From positions 34,251 through 98,250 of the forward strand of contig CAKTFD010000001.1 of assembly GCA_934553285.1 (NCBI GenBank): a DNA stretch of 64,000 nucleotides, in the 5' to 3' direction. Shown one piece after another: positions 9,076 through 18,299 of the stretch. The position numbers and the translations under genes were made by a program. A model generated the notes under the pieces. It did no database searches and had not been told where the DNA came from. It worked only from the letters and a program-made list of their open reading frames with translations. The stretch's first letter is position 1. Every line of letters begins with the position of its first letter. Source of the stretch: an uncultured Faecalibacterium sp. GTDB taxonomy: Bacteria > Bacillota > Clostridia > Oscillospirales > Ruminococcaceae.

Positions 9076-9104
9076 ATTATATTCGCTTAAAAGAACTCTG
9101 TCAA
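9076..9104 (-). promoter_or_regulatory. Consensus sigma-A promoter of the restriction-modification operon
   Basis: TTGACA (9099-9104), 17 bases and TATAAT (9076-9081) on the minus strand are a perfect consensus match, about 80 bases before the restriction gene. No controller-protein box was recognised. Confidence 0.8.
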
Positions 9105-9191
9105 TTATAACATCTACTGCCTAAACAATCTGGAATTTCCGAATGGTTGTGAATTGGCTAGAGGCTCTGACCTCCCCGGAGGAAAAAAACC

Positions 9192-9278
9192 ATGATACTG
9201 GTTTGATTCTGCTCGGGGGTATTACTTTTCTGCTACTTTGGGCGCAAAACAGCCCCGCCTTCAAGCGAAATCTCTTGA
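9192..9278 (+). pseudogene. Possible remnant of a small holin-like (type I) toxin gene
   Basis: ATG at 9192 has a strong GGAGG 9 bases upstream, itself complementary to a CCTCC just before it (CCTCC-CC-GGAGG, 9171-9182), so the ribosome site could be sequestered. The frame is M-I-L-V, then a TGA at 9204, then FCSGVLLFCYFGRKTAPPSS and a stop at 9276-9278 inside a terminator hairpin. A short hydrophobic run followed by a basic-polar tail and an immediate terminator is the plan of small holin-like toxins. With the in-frame stop it would be dead. Weak evidence; it could be chance. Apart from this, 9003-9350 holds the promoter at 9076 and the hairpin at 9250. Confidence 0.25.
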
Positions 9279-9293
9279 AAACGGGGCTGCTTT
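9250..9293. terminator. Bidirectional hairpin terminator downstream of guaA
   Basis: CAGCCCCGCCTTCAAG (9250-9265) pairs with CTTGAAAACGGGGCTG (9274-9289). The stem is followed by TTTT on both strands, so it can end guaA transcription (minus) and anything arriving on the plus strand. Confidence 0.7.
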
Positions 9294-9350
9294 TATGCGT
9301 TGCTGTGTTCTATTTTTCGAAGGTCTAAAAAGTCGGAAGGCAAATTTTCA

Positions 9351-10901
9351 TTACTCGAGCTCGATGGTTGCAGGCGGCTTACCGGTGCAATCATAGAATA
9401 CGCGGTTAACGTGTTTGACCTCGTTGACGATGCGGCTGGTGACGGTGCCCAGAACATCCCAGGGCATGTCATAGCTTTCTGCAGTCATAAAGTCGGTGGT
9501 GGTCACGGCACGCAGGGCAACCGCATAATCGTAGGTGCGCTCGTCGCCCATAACGCCAACGCTGTGCATGTTGGTCAGAGCAGCGTAATACTGGCTGATT
9601 TCCTTATCCAGACCTGCCTTGGCAATCTCCTCGCGCCAGATAGCATCGGCATCCTGCACGATGGTCACCTTCTCGGGGGTCACTTCGCCGATGATGCGGA
9701 TGCCCAGACCGGGGCCGGGGAACGGCTGACGGCTGACCAGATACTCGGGCAGGCCCAGCTCACGGCCGGCCTGACGCACTTCGTCCTTGAACAGGTTGCG
9801 CAGCGGCTCCACCAGCTCCTTAAAGTCCACGGTATCGGGCAGGCCGCCCACATTGTGGTGACTCTTGATGACGGTGGACTCGCCGCCCAGACCGCTTTCC
9901 ACCACATCGGGATAGATGGTGCCCTGTGCCAGGAAGTCTACCTTGCCGATCTTCTTGGCTTCTTCCTCAAATACACGGATGAACTCTTCGCCAATGATCT
10001 TGCGTTTGCGCTCCGGCTCGGTAACGCCTTTCAGCTTGCGGAAATAGCGGTCGCGGGCGTCCACGCAGATAAAGTTGATGTCAAAGCCGTTGGCATTGCC
10101 GGGGCCAAAAACAGAGCAGACTTCTTCCTTTTCATTCTTACGCAGCAGGCCGTGATCCACAAACACACAGGTGAGCTGCTTGCCGATGGCCTTGGCCAGC
10201 ATGGCTGCCAGCACAGAGGAATCCACACCGCCGGAAAGCGCACACAGGACCTTACCCTCGCCAATGCGCTCCCGCAATGCCTTGACATTGTTCTCCACAA
10301 AAGAGTCCATCTTCCAGTCGCCGCTGCAGCCGCACACATTGTATACGAAGTTGCGCAGCATTTTTTTGCCCTCAGCGGTATGCAGAACCTCCGGATGAAA
10401 CTGCACTGCGTACAGGCCCTTTTCTGCATTTTCCACAGCCGCTACCGGGCAGTTAACCGTATGCGCAGTGATCTGGAAGCCGGGAGCAGCCTGCTCGATA
10501 TAGTCGTTGTGGCTCATCCAGCAGATGGTAGAGGGCTGCACATCGGTAAACAGCTTGCTCTCGGTGTTTACAAACACCTCGGTCTTGCCGTACTCGCGCT
10601 CGGGTGCACGGCAGACATGACCGCCCAGCAGGTGCATCATCAGCTGACTGCCGTAGCAGATGCCCAGCACAGGCACGCCCCAGGTAAAGATCTCGGGATC
10701 GATGGTGGGAGAATCCTCCAGATAAACACTGTTGGGGCCGCCGGTGAAGATGATGCCTTTGGGATTCTTGGCCTTGATGACCGACAGGTCGGTTTTATAG
10801 GAATAGATCTCGCAGTAGACATTATTTTCTCGGACGCGGCGGGCAATCAGCTGATTGTACTGGCCGCCAAAGTCCAGCACGATGACAGTTTCATGCTGCA
10901 T
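9351..10901 (-). CDS. guaA: GMP synthase, glutamine-hydrolysing
   Basis: About 516 residues, the usual length. It converts XMP, ATP and glutamine to GMP in cytoplasmic purine synthesis. The N-terminal class I amidotransferase has [13 protein letters not shown] with the nucleophile Cys and a VQFHPE segment with the catalytic His-Glu. The ATP-pyrophosphatase domain has [10 protein letters not shown], and the C-terminal dimerisation domain carries [13 protein letters not shown] and ends KPPATIELE. An ATG five codons earlier overlaps the GGAGG site, so ATG at 10901, 8 bases after GGAGG, is chosen. It stands alone, with its own terminator at 9250-9293. Confidence 0.97.
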   Translation of the reverse strand: MQHETVIVLDFGGQYNQLIARRVRENNVYCEIYSYKTDLSVIKAKNPKGIIFTGGPNSVYLEDSPTIDPEIFTWGVPVLGICYGSQLMMHLLGGHVCRAPEREYGKTEVFVNTESKLFTDVQPSTICWMSHNDYIEQAAPGFQITAHTVNCPVAAVENAEKGLYAVQFHPEVLHTAEGKKMLRNFVYNVCGCSGDWKMDSFVENNVKALRERIGEGKVLCALSGGVDSSVLAAMLAKAIGKQLTCVFVDHGLLRKNEKEEVCSVFGPGNANGFDINFICVDARDRYFRKLKGVTEPERKRKIIGEEFIRVFEEEAKKIGKVDFLAQGTIYPDVVESGLGGESTVIKSHHNVGGLPDTVDFKELVEPLRNLFKDEVRQAGRELGLPEYLVSRQPFPGPGLGIRIIGEVTPEKVTIVQDADAIWREEIAKAGLDKEISQYYAALTNMHSVGVMGDERTYDYAVALRAVTTTDFMTAESYDMPWDVLGTVTSRIVNEVKHVNRVFYDCTGKPPATIELE

Positions 10902-10994
10902 GATGTTTTCCTCCATTTTTGAGTGAGTTTCTACAGATAATTTTAGTATAGCACATCTTACAAGAAAAATCGACAGTTTTTGTGAAGTTTTCTG

Positions 10995-11636
10995 TTATTC
11001 TCTTTTGCGGATCGGATGCCGCAAAACGGTCTTTAGTTTTTCCGGTGCGGTACGGCGCGGGTCTCCCAGATAGATCTCGTGATGGAAACGCGCGGCCGAA
11101 AAATCCGGGCAATACCCCTGCTCCGCCGCAAAGTCATCCAGCATTCGCAGCGTTTCCGGCTCAGTGTCATAGGGGCCGATGTGCATACATTGTACGCACA
11201 GGCCTTCATCGTAGGTGAAAAATTCCACCTTGGAAAAATCCTTTTTCTTTTTAGCTGTCGCTTCCTGTACCGCCCAGTCAAATTCTGCACGGGTGACAAA
11301 TTCCGGCAGACGGATCATGGAGGTCCAGATAAAAGTTTCTTTGTTGGAAAAATCTACGCCTTCCGCTCCGGGCTGATGCCACAGCCCTTCCAGCGGCGGA
11401 ACAACATATGCAAAATAGCCGTCCATCTTATGGCTGCTTTTATAGCTCATTTTGATGGTAAAGGCAATGCCGTACAGCAGCTCCAGCGCTGCCTTGTATT
11501 CCCCTGCCGGGTCGTTGGGGTCGCCTTTGCCCTGCACCGCCACAAAATTCATGGGCGGGATCGTGACGATCTGCGGTTTCTGCGGCGGAAGATAAAACTC
11601 TTTATACTCTTTTTTGTAATCAAATGCAGCATTCAT
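10995..11636 (-). CDS. GyrI-like small-molecule-binding domain protein
   Basis: A 213-residue soluble protein with features of GyrI-like/SOUL-fold proteins: PPMNFVAVQGKGDPND near the N-terminus, MDGYFAYVVPPLEGLW in the middle and CMHIGPYDTEP followed by HHEIYLGDPRR near the C-terminus. These stand-alone members lack a DNA-binding domain; homologues bind or hydrolyse hydrophobic ligands, but the ligand is unknown here. ATG at 11636 follows GGAGG. It has its own promoter (11658-11686) and appears monocistronic between guaA and pfkA. Confidence 0.75.
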   Translation of the reverse strand: MNAAFDYKKEYKEFYLPPQKPQIVTIPPMNFVAVQGKGDPNDPAGEYKAALELLYGIAFTIKMSYKSSHKMDGYFAYVVPPLEGLWHQPGAEGVDFSNKETFIWTSMIRLPEFVTRAEFDWAVQEATAKKKKDFSKVEFFTYDEGLCVQCMHIGPYDTEPETLRMLDDFAAEQGYCPDFSAARFHHEIYLGDPRRTAPEKLKTVLRHPIRKRE

Positions 11637-11657
11637 GGCGGCACCTCCGTTTTTTTC

Positions 11658-11686
11658 AGTATACCTTATTTGGAGATGTTTGTAAA
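11658..11686 (-). promoter_or_regulatory. Sigma-A promoter of the GyrI-like gene
   Basis: TTTACA (11681-11686), 17 bases and TATACT (11658-11663) on the minus strand, about 22 bases before the start codon region. Confidence 0.7.
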
Positions 11687-11739
11687 CGCAAAGTTGTTAC
11701 TTTGGGCAAAGAATACATCAAAGCCGGCAAAGACGATAG

Positions 11740-11777
11740 AAAAAAGCCATCCCCTCAGAGAAACGAAGAGGATGGCT
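11740..11777 (-). terminator. pfkA terminator
   Basis: Read on the minus strand, AGCCATCC (from 11777) pairs with GGATGGCT (to 11745) around a further paired CTCTTC/GAGGG section and is followed by six T. It sits just after the pfkA stop. Confidence 0.75.
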
Positions 11778-11799
11778 TGTGTATGCGATAGAGGAAGTA

Positions 11800-12774
11800 T
11801 CAGATAGAAATGGTGTTTACGACATCCAGCAGCACCGGGTCGAGATGTTTGGTCATCTCCAGAGCCTCATCCACAGGGTAGTCCACCAGTTTTTCGCCTT
11901 CCATGCCGACGATGCGGTTATACTTGCCCTGTTCCAGCAGGCAGACGGCCTGATAGCCCATGGCAGAAGCGTTCACACGGTCGCGCAGGGTGGGAGAACC
12001 ACCGCGCTGCACATGACCCAGGATGGTAGCACGGGAGTCGATGCCGGTGCGGGCCTGGATCTCGTTGGCGATCTCCTGTGCATGGCCAACGCCCTCGGCC
12101 ACGATGATGATAAAGTGGCGCTTGCCGGTCTTCTGGGTCTCGGCGATCTTATCCAGGATATCGCGCTGCATGTCAAATTCCTTCTCAGGCAGCAGCACGG
12201 CCATAGCGCCGGAGGCGATAGCTACGTTCAGCGCGATGTAACCGGCGTTGCGGCCCATGACCTCAACCACACTGCAGCGGTCGTGGCTCTGGGTGGTATC
12301 GCGCAGCTTATCGATCATCTCCAGCGCGGTGTTCATAGCGGTATCATAACCGATGGTGTACTCGGTGCAGGCAATATCGTTGTCGATGGTGCCGGGCAGG
12401 CCGATCATGGGGATGCCGCGGTGTGCCAGTGCGCGGGCACCACGATAGGAACCATCGCCGCCGATAACGACCAGAGCGTCAATGCCCAGCTCACGGCACT
12501 TTTCAGCGCCCTTGTCCTGGCCTTCCTTGGTCTTGAACTCCAGGCAGCGGGCCGTATACAGGATCGTGCCGCCTGCAGAAATAATATTAGAAACACTGCG
12601 CAGATTCATTTCAAAGCACTCGCCGTTCAGCAGGCCATTGTAGCCGCGCTGAATGCCGATCATACGGAAACCTTTGTGCAGACCCGTGCGTACCACAGCG
12701 CGCACTGCTGCATTCATGCCAGGAGCATCACCACCGCTTGTCAGCACGCCAATCGTTTTGATTTGCTTTTCCAT
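11800..12774 (-). CDS. pfkA: 6-phosphofructokinase, ATP-type
   Basis: A 324-residue glycolytic enzyme that phosphorylates fructose 6-phosphate. IKTIGVLTSGGDAPGMN starts the protein, followed by VVIGGDGSYRGA (ATP and Mg binding), GLPGTIDNDIACTEYTIGYD (catalytic loop with Asp) and EVMGRNAGYIAL (substrate). The length and order match allosteric bacterial PfkA. ATG at 12774 is preceded by GGAGGG; an upstream TTG lies before that site and is rejected. dnaE-pfkA is a common Firmicutes order, but here pfkA also has its own promoter in the 173-base gap (12886-12914) and its own terminator. Confidence 0.96.
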   Translation of the reverse strand: MEKQIKTIGVLTSGGDAPGMNAAVRAVVRTGLHKGFRMIGIQRGYNGLLNGECFEMNLRSVSNIISAGGTILYTARCLEFKTKEGQDKGAEKCRELGIDALVVIGGDGSYRGARALAHRGIPMIGLPGTIDNDIACTEYTIGYDTAMNTALEMIDKLRDTTQSHDRCSVVEVMGRNAGYIALNVAIASGAMAVLLPEKEFDMQRDILDKIAETQKTGKRHFIIIVAEGVGHAQEIANEIQARTGIDSRATILGHVQRGGSPTLRDRVNASAMGYQAVCLLEQGKYNRIVGMEGEKLVDYPVDEALEMTKHLDPVLLDVVNTISI

Positions 12775-12885
12775 ACGAGAGATTCCCTCCAATTATAATT
12801 CAGTTCTTCATTTACCCACTTGCCTGTCATCTCTTCTTCCAGATGCAGGTCTGCTGCTTTGCAACAGCTTAGATCGCCTTTAATA

Positions 12886-12914
12886 ATTATATCACACTCC
12901 GGCGGATTTGAAAA
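12886..12914 (-). promoter_or_regulatory. Probable pfkA promoter
   Basis: TATAAT (12886-12891) with TTTTCA 17 bases upstream (12909-12914) on the minus strand, giving a leader of about 105 bases. The -35 is only partly consensus. Confidence 0.55.
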
Positions 12915-12947
12915 CACCTCACCTGTTGTCATTCGCGCACAGAAATG

Positions 12948-15900
12948 TCATTTTGTTGCAACATTCTCTGTGCCGACCAGACGTTCCAGCTCTTTGAAGA
13001 ACAATGGATGACCAGAAGTGTACAGCCGGCGCGGTGCAGCCAGTTTCTGTTTTGTGTCTTCCAGATACAGGATCACCGGAATATCACCATCAAAAATCTC
13101 CAGCAGATTGATCACCTTGGCATACTGCGGGCAGCTGCGGGACGGCAGGCGGATAAATACCCGCCGGGAAGCTGTTTTGACCGGATCCGGACGCCCGTTT
13201 TCCGGGCGGGATGGGTCGTAGCTGTCGATAGGCAGGATGCTGTCTGCCAGCAGCTTGGAAGCCTCGTCTTCGCGCACCGAGAGCCGCCCATCGATGACGA
13301 CAACGGCGTTTTCCCGGATGGCATCCCGGAACCGGTCCAGCACCTTGGGGAATACGATCACTTCCATCGTGCCGGTCAGGTCTTCTACGCTGGTAAAGGC
13401 CATCATGCTGTTGGATTTAGTCGTCATCATGCGGTTTTTTACCACTGCACAGACGATACGCACCTTTTCGCCGTCCTGCACATGGGCATCCTCGCCGGTC
13501 AGGGCCTTGATGGTGTGGGAGCCGATGCGGGCAGATCTTTCCCGGTAGGCATCCAGCGGATGGCCGGACAGGTATAGGCCGCTGACCTCTTTTTCCTGCT
13601 GGAGCAGTTCGGTGTGGCTGTACTCCTCTACCGGGCGGATCTCATAGTTGTCCTCTTCCCGGCTCTCTTCCGCGCCCCCGCTCATGACAGAGAACAGATC
13701 CAGCTGTCCGTCCAGATTACGGCGGGAGTCAGTTTCGATGCTTTTGAGGATGCCTTCCACTGCATCCACCATGCTGTGGCGGTTTGGGCCGAACCGGTCA
13801 AAGGCGCCGGCTTTGATAAGGCTTTCCACAGAGCGGCGGTTCAGCTCGCTGCCATGCATCCGCTTACAGAAATCGTACAGGCTGGCATAGGGTCTGCTTT
13901 TCCGCTCTGCAACTGCATTTTCGATGAGATTGCGGCCTACGTTTTTTACGGCGTTCAAACCAAAGCGGATCTGCCCCTGTGCATCGGCGGTAAAACCACC
14001 GTTGGAGATGTTCACATCCGGCGGCAGCACCTTGATCCCCAGGCGGGCGCACTCGCCGGAATATTCAATGACCTTATCCGTATTGTCCAGCACACTGGTC
14101 AGCAGTGCTGCCATGAACTGGCTGGGATAATGGCACTTGAGATAGGCCGTCTGGAACGCCACGTAGGCATAGCAGGCCGCATGGCTCTTGTTGAAGGCGT
14201 AGGAAGCAAAGCTGGACATCTCGTCATAGATCTGGTTTGCCACCTGCTCCGGGATGCCGTTGGCCACGCAGCCCGGGCATTCGTGCCCTGGATCAGCACA
14301 GCCATGCACAAAGTGCTCCCGCTCCGCCTCCATAACGGCATGCTTTTTTTTGCTCATGGCACGGCGGACGTTATCTGCCTGCCCGAAGGAGAACCCTGCC
14401 AGTTCCCGGAAGATCTGCATGACCTGCTCCTGATAGACGATGCAGCCGTTGGTCACATCCAAAATGTGCGCCAGCTGCGGGGTCTTGTAGCTGATCTTAT
14501 CCGGCTCGTGCCGGTTATGCAGATAGGTCGGGATGGAGTCCATGGGGCCGGGACGGTACAGGCTGATCAGAGCGATGACATCTTCCAGGTTCTGCGGCTG
14601 CAGGCCCACAAGCACCTGCTTCATGCCGGAAGATTCCAGCTGGAACACGCCTTCGGTATCGCCCTGCCCCAGCATCTTATAGGTGTCCGGGTCGTCATAG
14701 TCCAGATTGCGGATGGAGAACTCTGGATGCTGCTTTTGCACGGCGATCTCGGCATCCCGGATCACGGTCAGGGTGCGCAGACCCAGAAAATCCATTTTCA
14801 GCAATCCAAGTTCTTCGATCTCGGTCATGTTGAACTGGGTCACCGGCAGGCCGTCATTGGTGGAAAGCGGCAGATAGTGATCGGCAGGTTCCGGCGTGAT
14901 GACGACACCCGCTGCATGGGTAGAAGCATGCCGCGGCATTCCCTCCACCTTCAGGGCGGTATCGATAAGCTCGGTCACCTGCGGGTCGGTATCGTATAGC
15001 TTTTTCAGCTCACTGGATACTTCCAATGCACGCTTGAGGGTCATCTTGAGTTCCATGGGCACGAGCTTTGCGACCACATCCACCTGCTGATACGGGATCC
15101 CCATCACCCGCCCCACATCCCGGATGGCATTGCGGGCGGCCATGGTACCGAAGGTAACGATCTGCGCCACATGGTCGGCTCCATATTTGCGGTTGACGTA
15201 ATCAATGACCTCCTGCCGGCGCTCATAGCAGAAGTCCACATCAAAATCCGGCATACTGACACGTTCCGGGTTGAGGAAACGCTCGAAGATAAGGTTGTAG
15301 CGGATGGGGTCGATATCCGTAATGCCCACACAGTACGCGGCAATGCTGCCTGCACCGGAGCCACGCCCCGGCCCTACCGGGATGCCCTGACTTTTGGCAA
15401 AATTGATGTAGTCCCATACGATGAGGTAGTAGTTGGTATACCCCATGGTCTTTACCACACCGATCTCATATTTCAGGCGGTCGATGTTGGCCTGCGGCAC
15501 ATCCGGGCCATAGCGGTGTTCCAGCCCCTCCCAGCAGAGCTTTTCAAAATAAGCCTGGTTTTCCATCCCGTCCGGGGCCTTATAGTACGGTATCTTGGTG
15601 TGGCCAAACTCAAAATCAAAATTGCACTGTTCTGCGATCTTTGCCGTGTTGGCACAGGCCTCCGGCACCATGGAGAACAGCTCGTACATCTCATCGGTGG
15701 TCTTGACGTAAAACTCATCCGTCTGGAACTCCATCCGGTCGGCATCCTGGATCGTTTTACCGGTCTGGATGCACAGCAGGATGCTCTGCATCTTGGCATC
15801 CTCCCGGCGCAGATAGTGGGCATCGTTGGTGGCCGCCATGGGGATGCCGGTCTCGTGGGAAAGTTTGATCAGCTGCGGCAGAACGGTGGTATCCTCTTTC

Positions 15901-16457
15901 AGGCCGTGATCCTGCAGCTCGATATAGTAATTCCCTGCGCCAAACAGATCCTGATACCACAGGGCCGTTTCCTTTGCACGCTCAATATCTCCTGCCAGGA
16001 TGGCCTGTGGGATCTCGCCCGCCAGACAGGCAGAAAGGCAGATCAGACCCTCGTGGTATTTTTCCAGCAGTTCCTTATCGATGCGGGGCTTGGAGTAAAA
16101 GCCCTCTACAAAGCCGGCGGAAACCATTTTGATCAGATTCTTGTAGCCGGTCTCGTTTTTGCACAGCAAGATCAGGTGGTTGTTGCCATCGATCTTATTT
16201 ACTTTATCAAAGCGGGTGCGGGTAGCCACATAGACCTCGCAGCCGATAATGGGCTTGATGCCTGCCTTTTTGGCTGCCTTATAAAACTGCACACAGCCGT
16301 ACATGACACCATGATCCGTACAGGCAATGGCGGTCTGCCCGCACTCCTTTACCCGCTCCATCAGCTGGTCGATACGGCAGGCACCGTCCAGCAGACTGTA
16401 TTCTGTATGGATATGCAGATGGGCAAAAGGCCGGGTATTTGCATTGGGTCCGCTCAT
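12948..16457 (-). CDS. dnaE: DNA polymerase III alpha subunit, DnaE type
   Basis: 1169 residues, the normal size of a DnaE-type replicative polymerase. The N-terminal PHP domain starts FAHLHIHTEYSLLDGACRI; the polymerase palm has PGRGSGAGSIAAYCVGITDI and MPDFDVDFCYERR with the metal-binding aspartates, and helix-hairpin-helix and OB-fold regions follow (VRIVCAVVKNRMMTTKSNSM). It extends DNA in the replisome. Firmicutes usually also have PolC, not seen in this window, so DnaE may be the lagging-strand/initiator polymerase. ATG at 16457 follows AGGAGG and overlaps the whiA stop as ATGA, which suggests coupled translation. Confidence 0.96.
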   Translation of the reverse strand: MSGPNANTRPFAHLHIHTEYSLLDGACRIDQLMERVKECGQTAIACTDHGVMYGCVQFYKAAKKAGIKPIIGCEVYVATRTRFDKVNKIDGNNHLILLCKNETGYKNLIKMVSAGFVEGFYSKPRIDKELLEKYHEGLICLSACLAGEIPQAILAGDIERAKETALWYQDLFGAGNYYIELQDHGLKEDTTVLPQLIKLSHETGIPMAATNDAHYLRREDAKMQSILLCIQTGKTIQDADRMEFQTDEFYVKTTDEMYELFSMVPEACANTAKIAEQCNFDFEFGHTKIPYYKAPDGMENQAYFEKLCWEGLEHRYGPDVPQANIDRLKYEIGVVKTMGYTNYYLIVWDYINFAKSQGIPVGPGRGSGAGSIAAYCVGITDIDPIRYNLIFERFLNPERVSMPDFDVDFCYERRQEVIDYVNRKYGADHVAQIVTFGTMAARNAIRDVGRVMGIPYQQVDVVAKLVPMELKMTLKRALEVSSELKKLYDTDPQVTELIDTALKVEGMPRHASTHAAGVVITPEPADHYLPLSTNDGLPVTQFNMTEIEELGLLKMDFLGLRTLTVIRDAEIAVQKQHPEFSIRNLDYDDPDTYKMLGQGDTEGVFQLESSGMKQVLVGLQPQNLEDVIALISLYRPGPMDSIPTYLHNRHEPDKISYKTPQLAHILDVTNGCIVYQEQVMQIFRELAGFSFGQADNVRRAMSKKKHAVMEAEREHFVHGCADPGHECPGCVANGIPEQVANQIYDEMSSFASYAFNKSHAACYAYVAFQTAYLKCHYPSQFMAALLTSVLDNTDKVIEYSGECARLGIKVLPPDVNISNGGFTADAQGQIRFGLNAVKNVGRNLIENAVAERKSRPYASLYDFCKRMHGSELNRRSVESLIKAGAFDRFGPNRHSMVDAVEGILKSIETDSRRNLDGQLDLFSVMSGGAEESREEDNYEIRPVEEYSHTELLQQEKEVSGLYLSGHPLDAYRERSARIGSHTIKALTGEDAHVQDGEKVRIVCAVVKNRMMTTKSNSMMAFTSVEDLTGTMEVIVFPKVLDRFRDAIRENAVVVIDGRLSVREDEASKLLADSILPIDSYDPSRPENGRPDPVKTASRRVFIRLPSRSCPQYAKVINLLEIFDGDIPVILYLEDTKQKLAAPRRLYTSGHPLFFKELERLVGTENVATK

Positions 16458-17386
16458 GGTTCAGCCTCCTGTCCTTCCTGCTGGCGCTGGCGCAGATTTT
16501 CGGCCAGCGACTCCAGCTTTTTCATCCGATGTGATAAGCCGGATTTGCTTACTGCCGGGTCAAAACAGCTGCACAGCGCCGTAAGCGAAAGATCCGGGTA
16601 CTGCAGCCGCTTGGCAGCAGCCTGCTGCAGTACCTCCGGCAGGGTCTCCAAAGCATGCTGCTGCTGCAAAAAGCGGATGGCTTTCAGGGTCTGGGCGTTT
16701 GCCCGCGCCGTTTTGCCCAGGTTTGCAGTATCGCAGTTGGTCTGCCGGTTGGTCTGGTTGCGCACCTGCTTGAATGCCTTGAGGGTGTTGATCTGTTTTG
16801 CCGCTTCTGCTGCGCCCATAAAGCTGAGCAGCCGCTCCACGTTGGCACCGGTCTTGACATAGATCAGGTTCACACCGTTGCGGCGGGTGCGGTGCGGGGC
16901 AAACTCGTGCTCCGCAAGCAGGGCCTCAAAATCCCGCGCAAGGTTTGTGCGGGCGGTGAGAAATTCCAGATTATACTCCTTCTGCGGGTCGGTTACCGTA
17001 CCGCTGCACAAAAATGCCATGGCAATATAGGCGCTTACGCAGGTCTGGCAGCGGATAAGCCCGGGGTCGATCTGCAGGCTGGTCTCCCTGCCGGTGGTGC
17101 CAAACAGCTCATGCAGCCGTGCGACCTGTTCCGGGGCGCAGATATTGAACTCGTACAGCACACCGCTGGTACGCGGTTTTTCCAGGATCTCGCCCCGGAT
17201 GCCGCAGCGCGCAAACAGCTGCTGTGCCAGCTGCACAGTCTGCTGCTGTTCCGTTTGCAGCACAAGCCCCCGGGCATCAAAGTATTTGGCAAAGCAGGCA
17301 ATGCCATAGGCTGCCGCGCGCACACAGCACTCCTTGGTCAGGCTGCGCTGCGCGATCTGTTCCCGCGCATTGGATGCAAAACTCAT
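16454..17386 (-). CDS. whiA: WhiA family DNA-binding protein
   Basis: 310 residues. MSFASNAREQIAQRSLTKEC is the standard WhiA N-terminus, the middle part is the LAGLIDADG-homing-endonuclease-like fold (the segment with RTSGVLYEFNICAP), and the C-terminal part YPDLSLTALCSCFDPAVSKS followed by GLSHRMKKLE is the HTH domain. In Firmicutes WhiA affects cell division and chromosome segregation and binds DNA; nuclease activity is lost in the family. The frame is open upstream to 17521, but ATG at 17386 with GAGGAAATACT is chosen. It follows rapZ by 16 bases; the yvcK gene often found between the two is absent. Confidence 0.92.
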   Translation of the reverse strand: MSFASNAREQIAQRSLTKECCVRAAAYGIACFAKYFDARGLVLQTEQQQTVQLAQQLFARCGIRGEILEKPRTSGVLYEFNICAPEQVARLHELFGTTGRETSLQIDPGLIRCQTCVSAYIAMAFLCSGTVTDPQKEYNLEFLTARTNLARDFEALLAEHEFAPHRTRRNGVNLIYVKTGANVERLLSFMGAAEAAKQINTLKAFKQVRNQTNRQTNCDTANLGKTARANAQTLKAIRFLQQQHALETLPEVLQQAAAKRLQYPDLSLTALCSCFDPAVSKSGLSHRMKKLESLAENLRQRQQEGQEAEP

Positions 17387-17402
17387 AGTATTTCCTCGAT
17401 TT

Positions 17403-18266
17403 TCAGCGCACGGCATCCCGGTGCAGCACCCCCGGCTCGTATCCAAGGGAGGTGCAGTATTCCGCGATCTTGCGTGCAAACGTAATAGAGCGGTGTTTGC
17501 CGCCCGTGCAGCCCACCGCAATGGTCAGCTGACTTTTGCCTTCCTTAACATAAAGCGGCAGGGCATATTGCAAAAAGTTTTCATAGCGGCGCAGCAGCTC
17601 CGGTGCTTCGGGGTGGCTCATGACAAAATCCACCACTTCCTGGTCCAGCCCGGTCTTATGTTTCAGCTCCGGCACATAAAAGGGGTTGGGCAGGCAGCGC
17701 ACATCCAGCACAAGGTCTGCTTCCGGCGGCAGACCGAACTTGAATCCGAAGGACAGGATGGTCAGCCGCATGGCATTTTTTGCCCCGCCGTTTTTTACAA
17801 ACAGGTCGCAGATACGCTCCTTGTTCTGGGCGGTGGAAAGCAGCCCGGTGTCGATGGTATAGTCCGCACGGTCTTTCAGCGGCTGCAGGATCTGCCGTTC
17901 CTTTAAAAAGGCATCCCGGGTGGAGATGCCCTCGGCAATGCTGATGGGATGGCGGCGGCGGGTCTCGCTGTAGCGGCGCATCAGCACATCATCCGGTGCA
18001 TCCAGAAACAGGATCTTGTACGGCGTTTTCTGGTCGTCCAGCTGCTGCAGGGCAGCTTCGATCTCTTCCCTGCTGCGGCAGCCGCGTACATCCATAGAAA
18101 GCGCAACCCGCTCAAGCTGGTTATCGCCCGCTTTGGAAAACGCCGTGATGCTGGGCAGCAGCACCGCCGGGACATTATCGATGCAGAAAAAGCCGATATC
18201 TTCCAGCGCATTCATAGCCACGGACTTTCCCGCGCCGGAAAGCCCGCTGACGATCAACAGTTCCAT
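17403..18266 (-). CDS. rapZ: RapZ/YvcJ-type nucleotide-binding protein
   Basis: 287 residues. The N-terminal P-loop is GLSGAGKS (about 8-15), followed by ILFLDAPDDVLMRRY as the second nucleotide motif, and the C-terminal domain has the conserved DVRCLPNP and GCTGGKHRSITFA. The family binds GTP/ATP; in enterobacteria it is an RNase E adapter for GlmZ, in Bacillus its role is tied to competence and cell wall metabolism. Both are family knowledge; the role here is not shown. It is part of the hprK-murB-rapZ-whiA-dnaE row, with AGGAG before ATG. Confidence 0.93.
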   Translation of the reverse strand: MELLIVSGLSGAGKSVAMNALEDIGFFCIDNVPAVLLPSITAFSKAGDNQLERVALSMDVRGCRSREEIEAALQQLDDQKTPYKILFLDAPDDVLMRRYSETRRRHPISIAEGISTRDAFLKERQILQPLKDRADYTIDTGLLSTAQNKERICDLFVKNGGAKNAMRLTILSFGFKFGLPPEADLVLDVRCLPNPFYVPELKHKTGLDQEVVDFVMSHPEAPELLRRYENFLQYALPLYVKEGKSQLTIAVGCTGGKHRSITFARKIAEYCTSLGYEPGVLHRDAVR

Positions 18267-18299
18267 GGTGTGTTCTCCTGCTCCTTCTGTTCCCGCGCC

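Noticed and set aside
9143..9328. 61-codon plus-strand frame with two hydrophobic runs
   Set aside because: It runs straight through the terminator hairpin and its ATG has no ribosome site; the GGAGG serves the other frame at 9192.
10919..10970. Possible guaA promoter with TATACT on the minus strand
   Set aside because: No acceptable -35 at normal spacing; too weak to list.
13614..14999. Long plus-strand open frame opposite dnaE
   Set aside because: Antisense shadow of a high-GC coding region; no ribosome site, no recognisable domain.
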